64,000 bases of DNA. It comes from Cytophagales bacterium UBA2561. Its GTDB lineage: Bacteria > Bacteroidota > Bacteroidia > Cytophagales > Thermoflexibacteraceae. Below are positions 35,052 through 44,130 of the stretch, in pieces. Positions within the stretch are counted from its first letter, which is position 1. Every line of letters begins with the position of its first letter. A model generated the notes under the pieces. That model searched no databases. It was not told the origin of the DNA and worked only from the letters and a program-made list of their open reading frames with translations. The translations under genes were made by a program, and so were the position numbers. The DNA lies in NCBI GenBank assembly GCA_002340355.1, contig DDLX01000027.1:124001-188000 (forward strand). Reading direction: 5' to 3'.

Positions 35052-35663
35052 TTACTTATTTTCTAACAACTCAAATGATTCGTTTATTTGTCCCTTAAAA
35101 TTACTCTTTTTATCTCTTAGAGTCAACTTGAATTCAAATGTAGGCTCAAGAAAATGTTTCTCAATATCATTTCCTTCTCTATCTTTAAATGCTGTTTTTT
35201 GTTTAGTAAATCCTCCCAAAATATCAACATCATACCAACCATTCTTAATTTCAATAAATGGTCTATTCCATTTGGTAGGATATTCTATTAATTCTTTAAC
35301 TTTTTCATCACTAAAATCAGTTAAAATCCACCAAGTAAATAAAATCACTTGACGATACTCGACTTTTAGGATATAACCACTTCTTTTAAACAATAAATTA
35401 TTTTCTTTCTTTTCAAATTCTGATTCCCTATCTGAAGTATTAAATATTATTGTGTAAGGTTGATTCACTACTTTCGGCATTGGAATCAATATTCCATTTT
35501 TTACAATCTGCTCGCCACTTTCTTTTGTTGTAAATTCTGTCGCTAGGTCATTTGATAAATTATTTTCAATTTTGTAATTCCTTAATAACTCCAGATCACC
35601 AAGAAGAAAATAATCAATTGTATCATTCAGAATTTCAGTAAATTTATTTATCTTTTTTTGCAT
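35052..35663 (-). CDS. Hypothetical protein (203 aa), immunity-like cluster
   Basis: I do not recognise the family. It is a soluble protein without a signal peptide. The C-terminal half has beta-rich text (IEIKNGWYDVDILGGFTKQK, PTFEFKLTLRDKKSNF). It is the last of three minus-strand genes in a row, 14 bp after the previous one. Small soluble proteins in such rows next to a DUF4259 gene are often immunity proteins without their toxin; that is inference from context. Confidence 0.65.
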   Translation of the reverse strand: MQKKINKFTEILNDTIDYFLLGDLELLRNYKIENNLSNDLATEFTTKESGEQIVKNGILIPMPKVVNQPYTIIFNTSDRESEFEKKENNLLFKRSGYILKVEYRQVILFTWWILTDFSDEKVKELIEYPTKWNRPFIEIKNGWYDVDILGGFTKQKTAFKDREGNDIEKHFLEPTFEFKLTLRDKKSNFKGQINESFELLENK

Positions 35664-35677
35664 TTAATTTGTATTAT

Positions 35678-36157
35678 TTATTCTAATAATTTTTCAAACT
35701 CTATTAATATTTCCTGTATATCCTTCAATGTTTTCTTTCGTTCTTCTTCCCGACACATTTCAAACAAAACATAATCATCGGGTTCATTATGAATGTCTTT
35801 CAAGGCAAAATAAACTGGCTTTATTTCATCTTTCTTAAAATTAAAATCTACTATTTTACTTCCATATGCTTTTGTTAAATCAACTTTTCCATTTAAACTA
35901 CTTTCAACAATCATTACGGATAAGGCAATAATCAAGTCTTCAAAATGAATATATTGTCCAAATTTTGAGTTTATAAAATTTACATTATTATCCGTTCTTT
36001 TTTTAAGTGAAACTCGACCATCAAGATATTTCTTTACATCAGTATTCTGAAAAATCAAGTCAATTGAAACTTCTTCATTAGCCATTTGCTCAACCAATTC
36101 AAGGAAGTCTCCTCCAAAATCAGAACCAAAAGCCGTGTCTTTCCAGTTTTCAATCAT
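35678..36157 (-). CDS. Hypothetical protein (159 aa), immunity-like cluster
   Basis: An unrecognised soluble acidic protein. It has a conserved-looking start, MIENWKDTAFGSDFGGDFLE, a helix IHFEDLIIALSVMIVESSLN and an Asp/Glu-rich tail. It lies between the 203-aa gene (14 bp) and the DUF4259-like gene (45 bp), all on the minus strand. The likely class is an immunity-type protein by size, charge and neighbours; no target is visible. Confidence 0.65.
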   Translation of the reverse strand: MIENWKDTAFGSDFGGDFLELVEQMANEEVSIDLIFQNTDVKKYLDGRVSLKKRTDNNVNFINSKFGQYIHFEDLIIALSVMIVESSLNGKVDLTKAYGSKIVDFNFKKDEIKPVYFALKDIHNEPDDYVLFEMCREEERKKTLKDIQEILIEFEKLLE

Positions 36158-36202
36158 CTATTCAATCGTCTTTAGAGGTTGTTTAAAATTTTTCATAAAA
36201 TC

Positions 36203-36667
36203 TTATGTATTTAGTTTTTCATCTACTTTAGTTATAAGGCTTTCCAAATGCCGTTTCCAATCCTCATAAAAGTCAGATTTTTTCCACAGTTCAACGTATT
36301 CTCTTTCTCCATTCTCATCAGGTTTTTCATTTTTTATATCAACTAAATATTGTAAAATAAATTCGAGTGATTTCATATCAATTTTAAAAGTTCTCTTCTT
36401 TCTCAAAGAACGATTCTCATCTTCGTTGTCATAATCCAATTCTCTATTTTCAGTGAACATTATTACTAATTCGGCTAATGACATTATTGAATTATCGTAG
36501 TAAAAATCAATATCATTTTTATCTTCTGTCAAAAAGCCTTCTTTCAAAAACTGAGTGATTATTTCAGACAAAACTAAATTTTCTTTACTATTATAATAGT
36601 CCTCTAAAAAATCTATCACATCTAGACCTGCATCACTTTCAAGTGCTTTTATTCCCCAAGCTCCCAT
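36203..36667 (-). CDS. DUF4259-like protein
   Basis: A 154-aa soluble protein that starts MGAWGIKALESDAGLDVIDF, a start typical of the DUF4259 family, which begins MGAWG with an S/N-D pair. The middle holds a helix with Tyr and Asp (IMSLAELVIMFTEN). The family is common beside polymorphic toxin/immunity loci and is treated as immunity-like, though its biochemistry is not established. It is the first gene of the three-gene row. Confidence 0.7.
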   Translation of the reverse strand: MGAWGIKALESDAGLDVIDFLEDYYNSKENLVLSEIITQFLKEGFLTEDKNDIDFYYDNSIMSLAELVIMFTENRELDYDNEDENRSLRKKRTFKIDMKSLEFILQYLVDIKNEKPDENGEREYVELWKKSDFYEDWKRHLESLITKVDEKLNT

Positions 36668-36691
36668 TTTGTATTTTTAAGATTTAAAAGA

Positions 36692-38251
36692 TTAATTCAA
36701 AAACCTTGGATTCCACTTAAAACGCAACAATCCAAAAGAAGCCGAAATATTACTACCATTTTGGGTATTGGCAATCGAACGAATATCTTTGAAAGCGATT
36801 CCTGTCTCAAATCTTCGGCGTTTGGTCGTAAACACAATCCCCATCGGAATATTAATATAATCTCCTTGATTTCCACCAATACTTACCCCTGTCGAAAGTC
36901 GTATTCGGCGATTAATTTGCCAATCTCCACCCACTATAATCAAAGGTTCATGCAAATTTCCTCCCTTACTATTCAATGGATAAATAACCTCTGTTCCAAT
37001 CTGAAAAATCTTAAAATAGTTATAACTCATACCAACCCGAGCAATTCCTGGAAGCTGGGTTGTAGTAGCAGGGGCATTAGCATCTCTTTCCCAATTCAAA
37101 GGTGACTTATCTCCAGCGAATTGGAGTGAACTTTCGTTTGCTTGAATAATATTGTAATTATTCAATCCTGTACCTTGAATTTCTCGTAAAACTCCATCCG
37201 TAATTTCAGCCACTCCGCTCTGCCATTTGATATTTCCGATATTTACGGCAGAAGCACCAATATAAAGATTTCGGCGAATCACCATATTAATTCCAAAATC
37301 AAACCCATACCCTACCCCTACAGATTCGGCAAACATCAGCCTTTGAAATAAGGAAGAATTAGGCAATTCAAAAACAGGCTGTTGGATACCTTCTGCCGAT
37401 TCAATAAATCCAAAACCCAAAGTAGGCGAGAGCGAAAAAGTACTCCCTGTTAATTTTTCGCCATCAGATTCCAACTCTACTAATCCAATACCACTTAGTC
37501 GTTTTATTCCCGCTCCCAAGTGCATTGAAAAGTTATATGCATCAATAATTTTTTTACCATAACTAAAGTTAAGTTCTCGAAACCAAGATAAAGAAATACG
37601 AGAGCCACTCAACAATTGTGAATAAGTTTTCGCATCAGTAGGGTTACTCACAAATCCTGCAAATGCTTGTTCACGAATATCATCAGGCAGGTCAGCCGTA
37701 TTCGGGACACTTTCCCCATTTGATAAAAATAATAAATCAAAATAAGAAGCATTATGTCCCAGAAACATAATTTCGGATAATTGCCGCCCAATGCGAGCCG
37801 AAAACTGCGCCCGATTCGTAATACTAAAGCCAAATCCCCCCCACTTAGGATGACTGATATGTAATCCTGCCAACGTAATATCCATATTAATCGAAACTTG
37901 TTTATTGGACATTTTTTCGAAGGCTCGAAACTTTTCGTCTATGGTAAATCCTGTGGCACCTTCAGGTGGAAAAATCGTTTCTAATAGTTCGTTTCGACTC
38001 AAGGCATTCGAGGCAAAGGAAATATTCCCTTCCAAAAATCCGAACGTTAAGCGGGGATCTCGAAAATTTTGACGAACAGCTAAGTTTGCAGGATTTACTC
38101 CAAGCGCATGATAATCCGTTGCGAAGGTAGTTGCCATTCCTCCTCGCCCTGTGGCAGTAAACGAACTTTGATCTAGTTGAGCATAAACTTCGGAAAGGGA
38201 CAAAAGCCCAAAAATCAGCACATAAAACCATGACTGTCTTTGCATATCCAA
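36692..38251 (-). CDS. DUF5723 family outer-membrane beta-barrel protein
   Basis: A 519-aa exported protein with a signal peptide (WFYVLIFGLLSLSEVYA) and a barrel-like body rich in alternating strands, for example RVGMSYNYFKIFQIGTEVIY, ending LLRFKWNPRFLN. The early DYHALGVNPANLAVR motif is typical of the DUF5723/PorV-like group (compare the NPA motif of FadL-type proteins). The ATG at 38245 (MQRQSW) is an equally good start. Function is unknown; a transport or secretion role in the outer membrane is likely. Confidence 0.82.
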   Translation of the reverse strand: MDMQRQSWFYVLIFGLLSLSEVYAQLDQSSFTATGRGGMATTFATDYHALGVNPANLAVRQNFRDPRLTFGFLEGNISFASNALSRNELLETIFPPEGATGFTIDEKFRAFEKMSNKQVSINMDITLAGLHISHPKWGGFGFSITNRAQFSARIGRQLSEIMFLGHNASYFDLLFLSNGESVPNTADLPDDIREQAFAGFVSNPTDAKTYSQLLSGSRISLSWFRELNFSYGKKIIDAYNFSMHLGAGIKRLSGIGLVELESDGEKLTGSTFSLSPTLGFGFIESAEGIQQPVFELPNSSLFQRLMFAESVGVGYGFDFGINMVIRRNLYIGASAVNIGNIKWQSGVAEITDGVLREIQGTGLNNYNIIQANESSLQFAGDKSPLNWERDANAPATTTQLPGIARVGMSYNYFKIFQIGTEVIYPLNSKGGNLHEPLIIVGGDWQINRRIRLSTGVSIGGNQGDYINIPMGIVFTTKRRRFETGIAFKDIRSIANTQNGSNISASFGLLRFKWNPRFLN

Positions 38252-38471
38252 TATAGAGTTAGAATCATAACGTCCCTATTTTCAAGGATTTTTGGGACAA
38301 TATTCGGGAATTTTTGTAGGTTCAATCTTCAAAAATATGACCAATTTTATTATTTTTCGGTATCCATAAACCAATTTAGGGAAAAAGCAAGATACACTCC
38401 AAACGCAACAGATTCAATTCGGAATAGGGTAAACTCATTAAAATTTTGAAGAAATTCAGGGGCATTAAAAG

Positions 38472-38768
38472 TTATTTTACATCCTTAAAAATAAATCCTC
38501 GTTCATTTGTACGCTCCTCAAAATCAATTTCTTTGCCTACCAAAAAGAGGAATTGCCGTTTTTCATAATATACCATGATCCCATCTTTCACAAAGTGAGC
38601 ATCTCCTTCTTTTTCTTTATCAAATCCTAATCGAAATTGTGCGCCTCCACAGCCTCCACCACCCTCTACCAAAATGCGTAATCCGTAATCATTCGGAATG
38701 TTCTTAGTCTCAAAAATATGACGAACTTCATCAAGTGCTTTGGGGGTAATATTTATTGGAATTATCAT
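38472..38768 (-). CDS. HesB/IscA-like protein with only one cysteine
   Basis: A 98-aa protein of the A-type Fe-S carrier fold: ITPKALDEVRHIFE, LRILVEGGGGCGGAQFRLGF and the C-terminal strand ERGFIFKDV. Classical IscA/ErpA/SufA proteins have one Cys here (C40) and a C-terminal CGCG. This protein lacks the latter pair and ends GFIFKDVK. Such a protein probably cannot hold a cluster in the classical way; it may bind iron, haem or another protein. It is monocistronic with a -7 box at 38819. It is far from sufB (59330) in this window. Confidence 0.8.
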   Translation of the reverse strand: MIIPINITPKALDEVRHIFETKNIPNDYGLRILVEGGGGCGGAQFRLGFDKEKEGDAHFVKDGIMVYYEKRQFLFLVGKEIDFEERTNERGFIFKDVK

Positions 38769-38818
38769 CTTAAAATTTATTTTTTCGCTTCTAAAGAATA
38801 TAAAACGATTTATTCTAA

Positions 38819-38826
38819 CAAATTTA
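38819..38826 (-). promoter_or_regulatory. -7 box for the IscA-like gene
   Basis: The plus strand caaattta equals taaatttg on the minus strand, a TAnnTTTG match. It lies 50 bp upstream of the start. Confidence 0.45.
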
Positions 38827-38949
38827 CATAAAATGCTTGTAAGCTCTATATTTTATTTTCGACTGATTTCCCATTTTTCAGTTTAGTCCAACAAATAATA
38901 TTGTACTTTTTTCTTAACTTTATCAATTGAAAATTTTAAAAAATGGCTT

Positions 38950-39318
38950 ATGGAAAAAATACTCATCGTTGATGACTCCGTTTTTCAACTCAAAATACTG
39001 AGTAATAATGCCAAGGAAGTCGGTTGCCAAGTCATCACTGCCCAAAATGGTCATCAAGCACTTCAGAAAATAGCAGACGAAAAACCTGATTGCATTCTGC
39101 TAGATTTATTAATGCCAGATAAAAACGGCATTGAAGTATTGGAAGATTTACAGGCACTCGAAAATAAAATTCCTGTCATTGTAGTTTCAGCAGATATTCA
39201 GGAAAGTGTCCGTTCTCGTTGCCTCGAATTGGGTGCTTTTGACTTTATTAATAAACCGCCTAAAAAAAATCGACTACAAGAAGCGATTCATCGGGCATTA
39301 TCTTTGATACGTGCTTAA
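38950..39318 (+). CDS. CheY-like single-domain response regulator
   Basis: A 122-aa receiver domain without an output domain. It has the acidic pair DD (residues 8-9), phospho-acceptor Asp52 in CILLDLLMPDKNG, the conserved Ser in VIVVSADIQ and Lys in DFINKPPKK. It is directly followed by a CheC-like phosphatase gene, so phosphorylated receiver is probably its substrate. The kinase that phosphorylates it is not in the immediate neighbourhood. Confidence 0.92.
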   Translation: MEKILIVDDSVFQLKILSNNAKEVGCQVITAQNGHQALQKIADEKPDCILLDLLMPDKNGIEVLEDLQALENKIPVIVVSADIQESVRSRCLELGAFDFINKPPKKNRLQEAIHRALSLIRA

Positions 39319-39319
39319 T

Positions 39320-39937
39320 ATGTTGTTATCGAATTATCAAAAAGATGCCCTTACTGAGTTAGTTAATATTGGAGTAGGTAAAGGAAGTGCTACTTTGAAC
39401 GAAATACTCACTTTTCCTGTCACGCTACATATTCCTGAAGTCAATGTCATTCATCATTCCGATTTATTAAATCATCTTTCTTTTCTAGAAGATAAATTAC
39501 TTTCAGGAGTAAACTTGAATTTTTCGGGAGACCTTACAGGTTTTTCTCAGATGATTTTCCCCAAGAAAAGCGCACAAAAGTTAGTGGCTATGCTTATGGG
39601 AGAAAACGAACTTCCTACCCACTTCGATGAGTTGCACGCCAGTTCATTAACCGAAGTAGGTAATATTGTCTTAAATAGTTTGATGGGATCACTTAGTAAC
39701 TTTTTGGAAAAAAAATTGCGCTATGTAGTCCCGACATACGAAGAAGGTTCTCCAGAATATATTTTTCAACGACAAATACCCAAAGATGCAATTCTGTTAT
39801 TTTGTCAAGCTCACTTTGAAGTAGAATCCCTTAATATTCAAGGTGATATAATTATTTTATTTACCTTAAATTCTTTTGAAACGCTAAAGTCTGAAGTCGA
39901 AAAACTAAGCGAAGAACCTCTGAAAATTAATCTTTAG
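39320..39937 (+). CDS. CheC-like phosphatase
   Basis: A 205-aa protein with two copies of the CheC/CheX active-site pattern [DS]xxxExxN: DALTELVN (Asp9, Glu13, Asn16) and SSLTEVGN further on. Two sites are usual for CheC. These enzymes remove phosphate from CheY-type receivers, and the adjacent 38950 gene supplies one. The ATG at 39320 is chosen; GTG at 39311 in the same frame overlaps the receiver stop codon and is the alternative. No CheA, CheW, CheD or receptor is nearby, so it may serve a non-motility pathway. Confidence 0.85.
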   Translation: MLLSNYQKDALTELVNIGVGKGSATLNEILTFPVTLHIPEVNVIHHSDLLNHLSFLEDKLLSGVNLNFSGDLTGFSQMIFPKKSAQKLVAMLMGENELPTHFDELHASSLTEVGNIVLNSLMGSLSNFLEKKLRYVVPTYEEGSPEYIFQRQIPKDAILLFCQAHFEVESLNIQGDIIILFTLNSFETLKSEVEKLSEEPLKINL

Positions 39938-39941
39938 AAAT

Positions 39942-40451
39942 TTACTTAATAAACATAGGTATTCCAGAAACCATAAGCGTTACTTGCTGTGCTTTTCGAG
40001 CAATATATTGATTCGCCCAGCCCTGCAAATCCGTAAATTTTCGACCCAATTCAGTAGAAGCATGTGTTCCCATTCCTAATTCATTAGAAATAATCAGAAA
40101 GGTAGCCTCAGTTTTTTCTAATTGATTAATTTCGTTTTGAAACTCAGCTAATGCTTTTTCAATATCATTAGCACAGTCCATAAAAAAATTAGTTAGCCAA
40201 AGCGTTACACAGTCAATCACTACTACCTTTCCTGTCAAGTCTAATTGACTAACCGATTTCTCTTCTTCGATAGATGTCCAACGTTCGTCTCTTTCGTCTT
40301 GATGGCGTTGAATTCGTTTTTCAAAATCTTTATCCCAACACCGAGCCGTAGCCACATAGATAGGATTATCGGAAAGACGTAACGCCTGACTCATCGCATA
40401 ACTACTTTTTCCTGAACGGGTTCCGCCTGTAATGAATAGTATTTTTGCCAA
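39942..40451 (-). CDS. cobU: Adenosylcobinamide kinase/guanylyltransferase
   Basis: A 169-aa bifunctional enzyme of the nucleotide-loop stage of cobalamin synthesis. It phosphorylates adenosylcobinamide and transfers GMP from GTP. The P-loop GGTRSGKS is at residues 9-16, the guanylylated His lies in KRIQRHQDERD (His50), and VVIDCVTLWLTN is the family's second motif. Other cob genes (cobS, cobT, cobC) are not adjacent. No cobalamin riboswitch is apparent upstream. Confidence 0.93.
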   Translation of the reverse strand: MAKILFITGGTRSGKSSYAMSQALRLSDNPIYVATARCWDKDFEKRIQRHQDERDERWTSIEEEKSVSQLDLTGKVVVIDCVTLWLTNFFMDCANDIEKALAEFQNEINQLEKTEATFLIISNELGMGTHASTELGRKFTDLQGWANQYIARKAQQVTLMVSGIPMFIK

Positions 40452-40704
40452 AATGATAGTATTAAAATTACTTTATTCTTTTTCTAATCACCATATTTAT
40501 GAATAAATTTTGAATATCGATAAAACTTTAGAAATTTAATTTTGAGCTAAAACCCAATAATTAAATACTTGTTTGAGTTTCATCCTTAGACTTTATCCTA
40601 TTTTTTTATAGGTTTGAAATTTAGAATTTTAATATTATTTTACAAAAAATATTATTATAAAATTTCATTCATAAATATTTGATTATGAATTATTTCCTAA
40701 GTAC

Positions 40705-41481
40705 ATGTTAAAAAAAAATCTTCTTAAATTAATTCGATTTTTCGGTTTACTCAAATATGCCGACCAACTCAAAGCCAAACGATTATTTCATCAAGATTTG
40801 GCAGAACTCAAACGACAATTAGCCCACCAAAACGATTTTCAAATTACGCGTTTATATCCCTTCATTTATGACCGATTTGAGGTAAGTGGTTCTGTTAAAG
40901 GGCATTATTTTCATCAAGATTTATGGGTAGCTCAGCGTATTTTTAAAAATCAGCCCATACATCATGTTGATATTGGTTCTCGAATTGATGGATTTGTAGC
41001 GCATGTAGCCAGTTTTCGACCGATCGAAATTCTCGATATTCGTCCACTCAAAAATACGGTAACTAATATTTCTTATCGTCAAGCTGACTTGATGAATCCA
41101 CAGCCTAATCTTATAAATTATTGTGATTCAATATCTTGCCTTCATGCTATTGAACATTTTGGATTAGGGCGCTATGGTGATCCGATAGATATCAATGGAC
41201 ACCTAAAAGGCTTACAGAATATTTACCAAATTCTGAAAACAGGTGGAAAGTTTTATTTTTCGACACCCATCGGTACACAGCGAATCGAATTTAATGCCCA
41301 CCGCGTTTTTTCTATCGAATATTTGATGAAACTTTTCGAGGGAAAATATCAAATTAACCAATTTGTTTATGTCAATGATGCTGGTGATCTCATGTCAAAT
41401 GCAGATTTATCTCCAGAAAATATTAAAAATAATTTTGGTTGTCATTATGGATGTGGAATTTTCGAGTTAACCAAATTATGA
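40705..41481 (+). CDS. DUF268 family methyltransferase-like protein
   Basis: A 258-aa protein with DIGSRIDGFVAHVASFRP, a degenerate SAM-binding loop, then EILDIRP (acidic residue), DSISCLHAIEHFGLGRYGDP, GLQNIYQILKTGGKFYFSTP and NAHRVFS. This run matches DUF268, a methyltransferase-fold group often found in polysaccharide or glycoconjugate loci. Activity is unproven. No other glycan genes adjoin it here. Confidence 0.82.
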   Translation: MLKKNLLKLIRFFGLLKYADQLKAKRLFHQDLAELKRQLAHQNDFQITRLYPFIYDRFEVSGSVKGHYFHQDLWVAQRIFKNQPIHHVDIGSRIDGFVAHVASFRPIEILDIRPLKNTVTNISYRQADLMNPQPNLINYCDSISCLHAIEHFGLGRYGDPIDINGHLKGLQNIYQILKTGGKFYFSTPIGTQRIEFNAHRVFSIEYLMKLFEGKYQINQFVYVNDAGDLMSNADLSPENIKNNFGCHYGCGIFELTKL

Positions 41482-41523
41482 TCCTAAATCAATTTATTAT
41501 TTTGATAATCAATACTTTATAGC

Positions 41524-42798
41524 TTAGTTCAATTCTAATTCAGAAACGACAAAGGTACTACCACCAATAAAAATAAGGTCATCTTCTTGGGCTTCTTGTT
41601 TTGCCTTTTGAAGTGCTTCAGTTACATTCGGGATAATTTCGCCCTCCAAACCAAATTCGGTCGCCACTTCCGACAAAGTTGTAACCGCAAGTTTCCTTGC
41701 AATATTTGGCTCACAAAAATAATAATAAGCATACTGAGGCAATAAAGGCAAGATTTTACGAATATCCTTATCATTAACACATCCCCAAACGATATGTAAT
41801 TTTCTAAAAATCAGTTTTTTAAGTTCTTCGACAATTACTTTTACACCTGCTTCATTATGCCCTGTATCACAAATTATTTTTGGTTTTTCCTGTAAGATTT
41901 GCCATCGTCCTCGTAAGCCTGTTAATTGAGTAACATTACTAAGTCCTTGACGTAAATGTTCAGGAGCAATTTGAAATTTTTTCAATTTATCACATAAAGT
42001 AATGATTCCCAGTGCATTTTTAATTTGCCAATCTCCTTTGAGTCCCAAAGTTAGCTTTTCCAAAAAGACAGATTGATTTTTATAAATCGTCAAATTTCCT
42101 GAGTCTGTTTTTTCTGCCTCAAATTCATCTTCTGCAAAGAAAATTGGAGCTTCGCAATTTTGTGCTTTTTGTTCAAACACAGTATTAATTTTCACTTGCT
42201 TCTCTGTAATAATTACAGGCGTATGTTTTTTAATAATTCCTGCCTTTTCAGATGCAATTTTTTCAAGTGTATTACCTAAAATAGATTCATGATCATAGCT
42301 AATATTTGTGATTAGACAGGCTTCAGGCTCAATAATATTCGTACTATCTAAACGTCCTCCTAAACCTACTTCAATCACAGCAATATCAACATTCTCTTGG
42401 GCAAAATAGTCAAATGTCATAATCACTGTTAATTCAAAGAAGGAAGGTCTTATATCTTCAATAAGCGAACGATATTTTTGAACAAAATCAACTATAAAAT
42501 CAGGGTTAATTTGTTGTCCATCAATACGAATTCGTTCTCCAAACTCTTTAAGATGTGGTGAGGTGTGAAGTCCTGTTTTATAACCTGCTGCCTGCAATAC
42601 AGCCGCTATGAAATGAGCTGAGCTACCTTTTCCATTTGTTCCTGCAATATGAATACTTGGGAATTTTTGGTGTGGATTATCAAGATAACCACAAAAAAGC
42701 TCAATATTTTTTAGCCCTGCAAAAAGGGCATTTTTACCTTCTTTTTGAAAAATAGGAAAATTTTCGTAGAGGTAATTTAATGTTTCTTGATAGTTCAT
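41524..42798 (-). CDS. folC: Folylpolyglutamate synthase/dihydrofolate synthase
   Basis: A 424-aa Mur-ligase-like cytoplasmic enzyme that adds glutamate to dihydropteroate and to folates. The ATP loop IAGTNGKGSS is at residues 51-60, followed by the folate-binding GLHTSPHLKEFGERIRI, ENVDIAVIEVGLGGRLDSTN and the Mur-ligase region ITNISYDHESILG. The C-terminal domain has RGRWQILQEKPKIICDTGHN. The length is normal. A -7 box lies 13 bp before the start codon. Confidence 0.93.
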   Translation of the reverse strand: MNYQETLNYLYENFPIFQKEGKNALFAGLKNIELFCGYLDNPHQKFPSIHIAGTNGKGSSAHFIAAVLQAAGYKTGLHTSPHLKEFGERIRIDGQQINPDFIVDFVQKYRSLIEDIRPSFFELTVIMTFDYFAQENVDIAVIEVGLGGRLDSTNIIEPEACLITNISYDHESILGNTLEKIASEKAGIIKKHTPVIITEKQVKINTVFEQKAQNCEAPIFFAEDEFEAEKTDSGNLTIYKNQSVFLEKLTLGLKGDWQIKNALGIITLCDKLKKFQIAPEHLRQGLSNVTQLTGLRGRWQILQEKPKIICDTGHNEAGVKVIVEELKKLIFRKLHIVWGCVNDKDIRKILPLLPQYAYYYFCEPNIARKLAVTTLSEVATEFGLEGEIIPNVTEALQKAKQEAQEDDLIFIGGSTFVVSELELN

Positions 42799-42810
42799 TA
42801 GTAAAAATTA

Positions 42811-42818
42811 CAAATGTA
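42811..42818 (-). promoter_or_regulatory. -7 box for folC
   Basis: Plus-strand caaatgta equals tacatttg on the minus strand, a TAnnTTTG match 13 bp from the ATG at 42798, implying a very short leader. Confidence 0.5.
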
Positions 42819-42953
42819 ATATTGTATTATTATATTAATTTTTTTAGCAATGTGGTTTCAAATACAAAAAAAACTTTTTTATAGAAAAAATCTGCAAAAA
42901 ATTCATACAACTTATTCTAAATTTTATTTCGATTTTAGAAAAATACTTCTTTC

Positions 42954-42982
42954 TTTGCAATTAAATCAAACGATTAGATTTG
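42954..42982 (+). promoter_or_regulatory. Promoter for the MaoC-like gene
   Basis: tttg (42954-42957), a 17-bp spacer and tagatttg (42975-42982). The -7 box is exact; the spacing is slightly short. It lies 82 bp upstream of the ATG at 43065. Confidence 0.55.
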
Positions 42983-43064
42983 CAAATTAGGTAATTGAAA
43001 GTTTGATTTGTCGTCCAGTTTTAAATATTGCATTTTATTCGTTTCACTTCATAATCAAAATAAC

Positions 43065-43478
43065 ATGGCAGAATTAGTTAAAGAAGGCGATACGTACACG
43101 CACGCCTTTTCGTTTTCGCAGGAAGATGTAGTCAAATTTGCAGAAGTAACAGGTGATAAGAATCCAGTGCATTTGGATGCTGACTTTGCCGCAAAAACAC
43201 CTTTCAAACAACGCATCATGCATGGTTTTTTGGGCGGAAGTATTTTTTCTAAAGTTTTTGGAACGCTCTTCCCTGGAGAAGGAACCATTTATATGCGTCA
43301 AGAAATGAAGTTTATGCGTCCGATGTATCCTGATGCAAAATATGAAGCTGTTTTTACGGTTACTTCCGTCAATGCAGAAAAGCACCGCGCTAATGTTACC
43401 ACTGAGGTCAAAGAAGTAGAAAGTGGAAAAGTAACGATTACAGGTGAAGCTACTGTGCTGAATACTAACCGTTTGTAA
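43065..43478 (+). CDS. MaoC-like (R)-specific enoyl-CoA hydratase
   Basis: A 137-aa hot-dog-fold protein. The hydratase 2 motif is clear: DKNPVHLDADFAAKTPFKQR, with catalytic Asp and His, then IMHGFLGGSIFSKVFGTLFP. It fits PhaJ-type hydratases, which hydrate trans-2-enoyl-CoA to the (R)-3-hydroxy form for beta-oxidation or polymer precursors. The ATG at 43065 is used; in-frame codons from 43008 add 19 residues unlike the family. The gene is convergent with the DUF3299 gene. Confidence 0.88.
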   Translation: MAELVKEGDTYTHAFSFSQEDVVKFAEVTGDKNPVHLDADFAAKTPFKQRIMHGFLGGSIFSKVFGTLFPGEGTIYMRQEMKFMRPMYPDAKYEAVFTVTSVNAEKHRANVTTEVKEVESGKVTITGEATVLNTNRL

Positions 43479-43537
43479 TTTATTTGTAAGAAGATTTTTA
43501 TAAAACAAACCATAACTTAGTAACAACTATCAATAAT

Positions 43538-43987
43538 TCATTCAACTAATTTGGCATTACTCATCAGATAAAAAAGATGATCTGGACTGTCATAGTTGAG
43601 TCGTAATTTTCCTGTGATAGTAATCGGTTTTTCGGTATGTTTTAAGGGGCGTGAAGCCGTTACTTCAATAACGGTTTCAGGTCCTGCTTTTCCGCAATAA
43701 AAACACTGATCAAATGGAAAAGCAGACAGTAAAAAAAAAGAATGTTTCGTTTTTTGTTCCACAGGAATCAAAAAGCCCTGAATACGAACAGTTTTCCCAT
43801 CTAATGCCTTGATTTCAGGCGGAAATTCAGGAGCAAATTGCATTCGCCAATTCCCATATTTGACTTTAAAAAGTGTTTTCCACAAATCATCTTCCCATTT
43901 CATATCTGAAACAAAAGCCTTTCCTTGAAACACCAAAAGGCAAAATAAGCTACCGATTAGTAATAATTTATTTTTTTTGAAATGCAT
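43538..43987 (-). CDS. DUF3299 family exported protein
   Basis: A 149-aa protein with an N-terminal signal (LLLIGSLFCLLVFQGKAFVS) and the core IKALDGKTVRIQGFLIPVEQ ... FPFDQCFYCGKAGPETVIEV. The C-F-Y-C pair in this context is characteristic of DUF3299, which may bind a metal in the periplasm. The C-terminal strand ITITGKLRLNYDSPDHLFYL is also typical. Function is not established. Confidence 0.8.
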   Translation of the reverse strand: MHFKKNKLLLIGSLFCLLVFQGKAFVSDMKWEDDLWKTLFKVKYGNWRMQFAPEFPPEIKALDGKTVRIQGFLIPVEQKTKHSFFLLSAFPFDQCFYCGKAGPETVIEVTASRPLKHTEKPITITGKLRLNYDSPDHLFYLMSNAKLVE

Positions 43988-44130
43988 TTTGAGTAAAAAA
44001 ACAATTTGAAATTTTATATTTGATACTTGAAAAATTATAAATTTAATTTTATATTAAAAAATGATGAGTTAAATATTATGTGCCCTGTACAAAAACAAGA
44101 TTTTCAAAACAATTATTAACTTCAAAACCA

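Noticed and set aside
40452..40704. Cobalamin riboswitch near cobU
   Set aside because: No GC-rich B12-box-like sequence is visible; the region is plain AT-rich DNA.
43008..43064. Longer start for the MaoC-like gene
   Set aside because: The added residues do not belong to the family; the ATG at 43065 aligns with normal starts.
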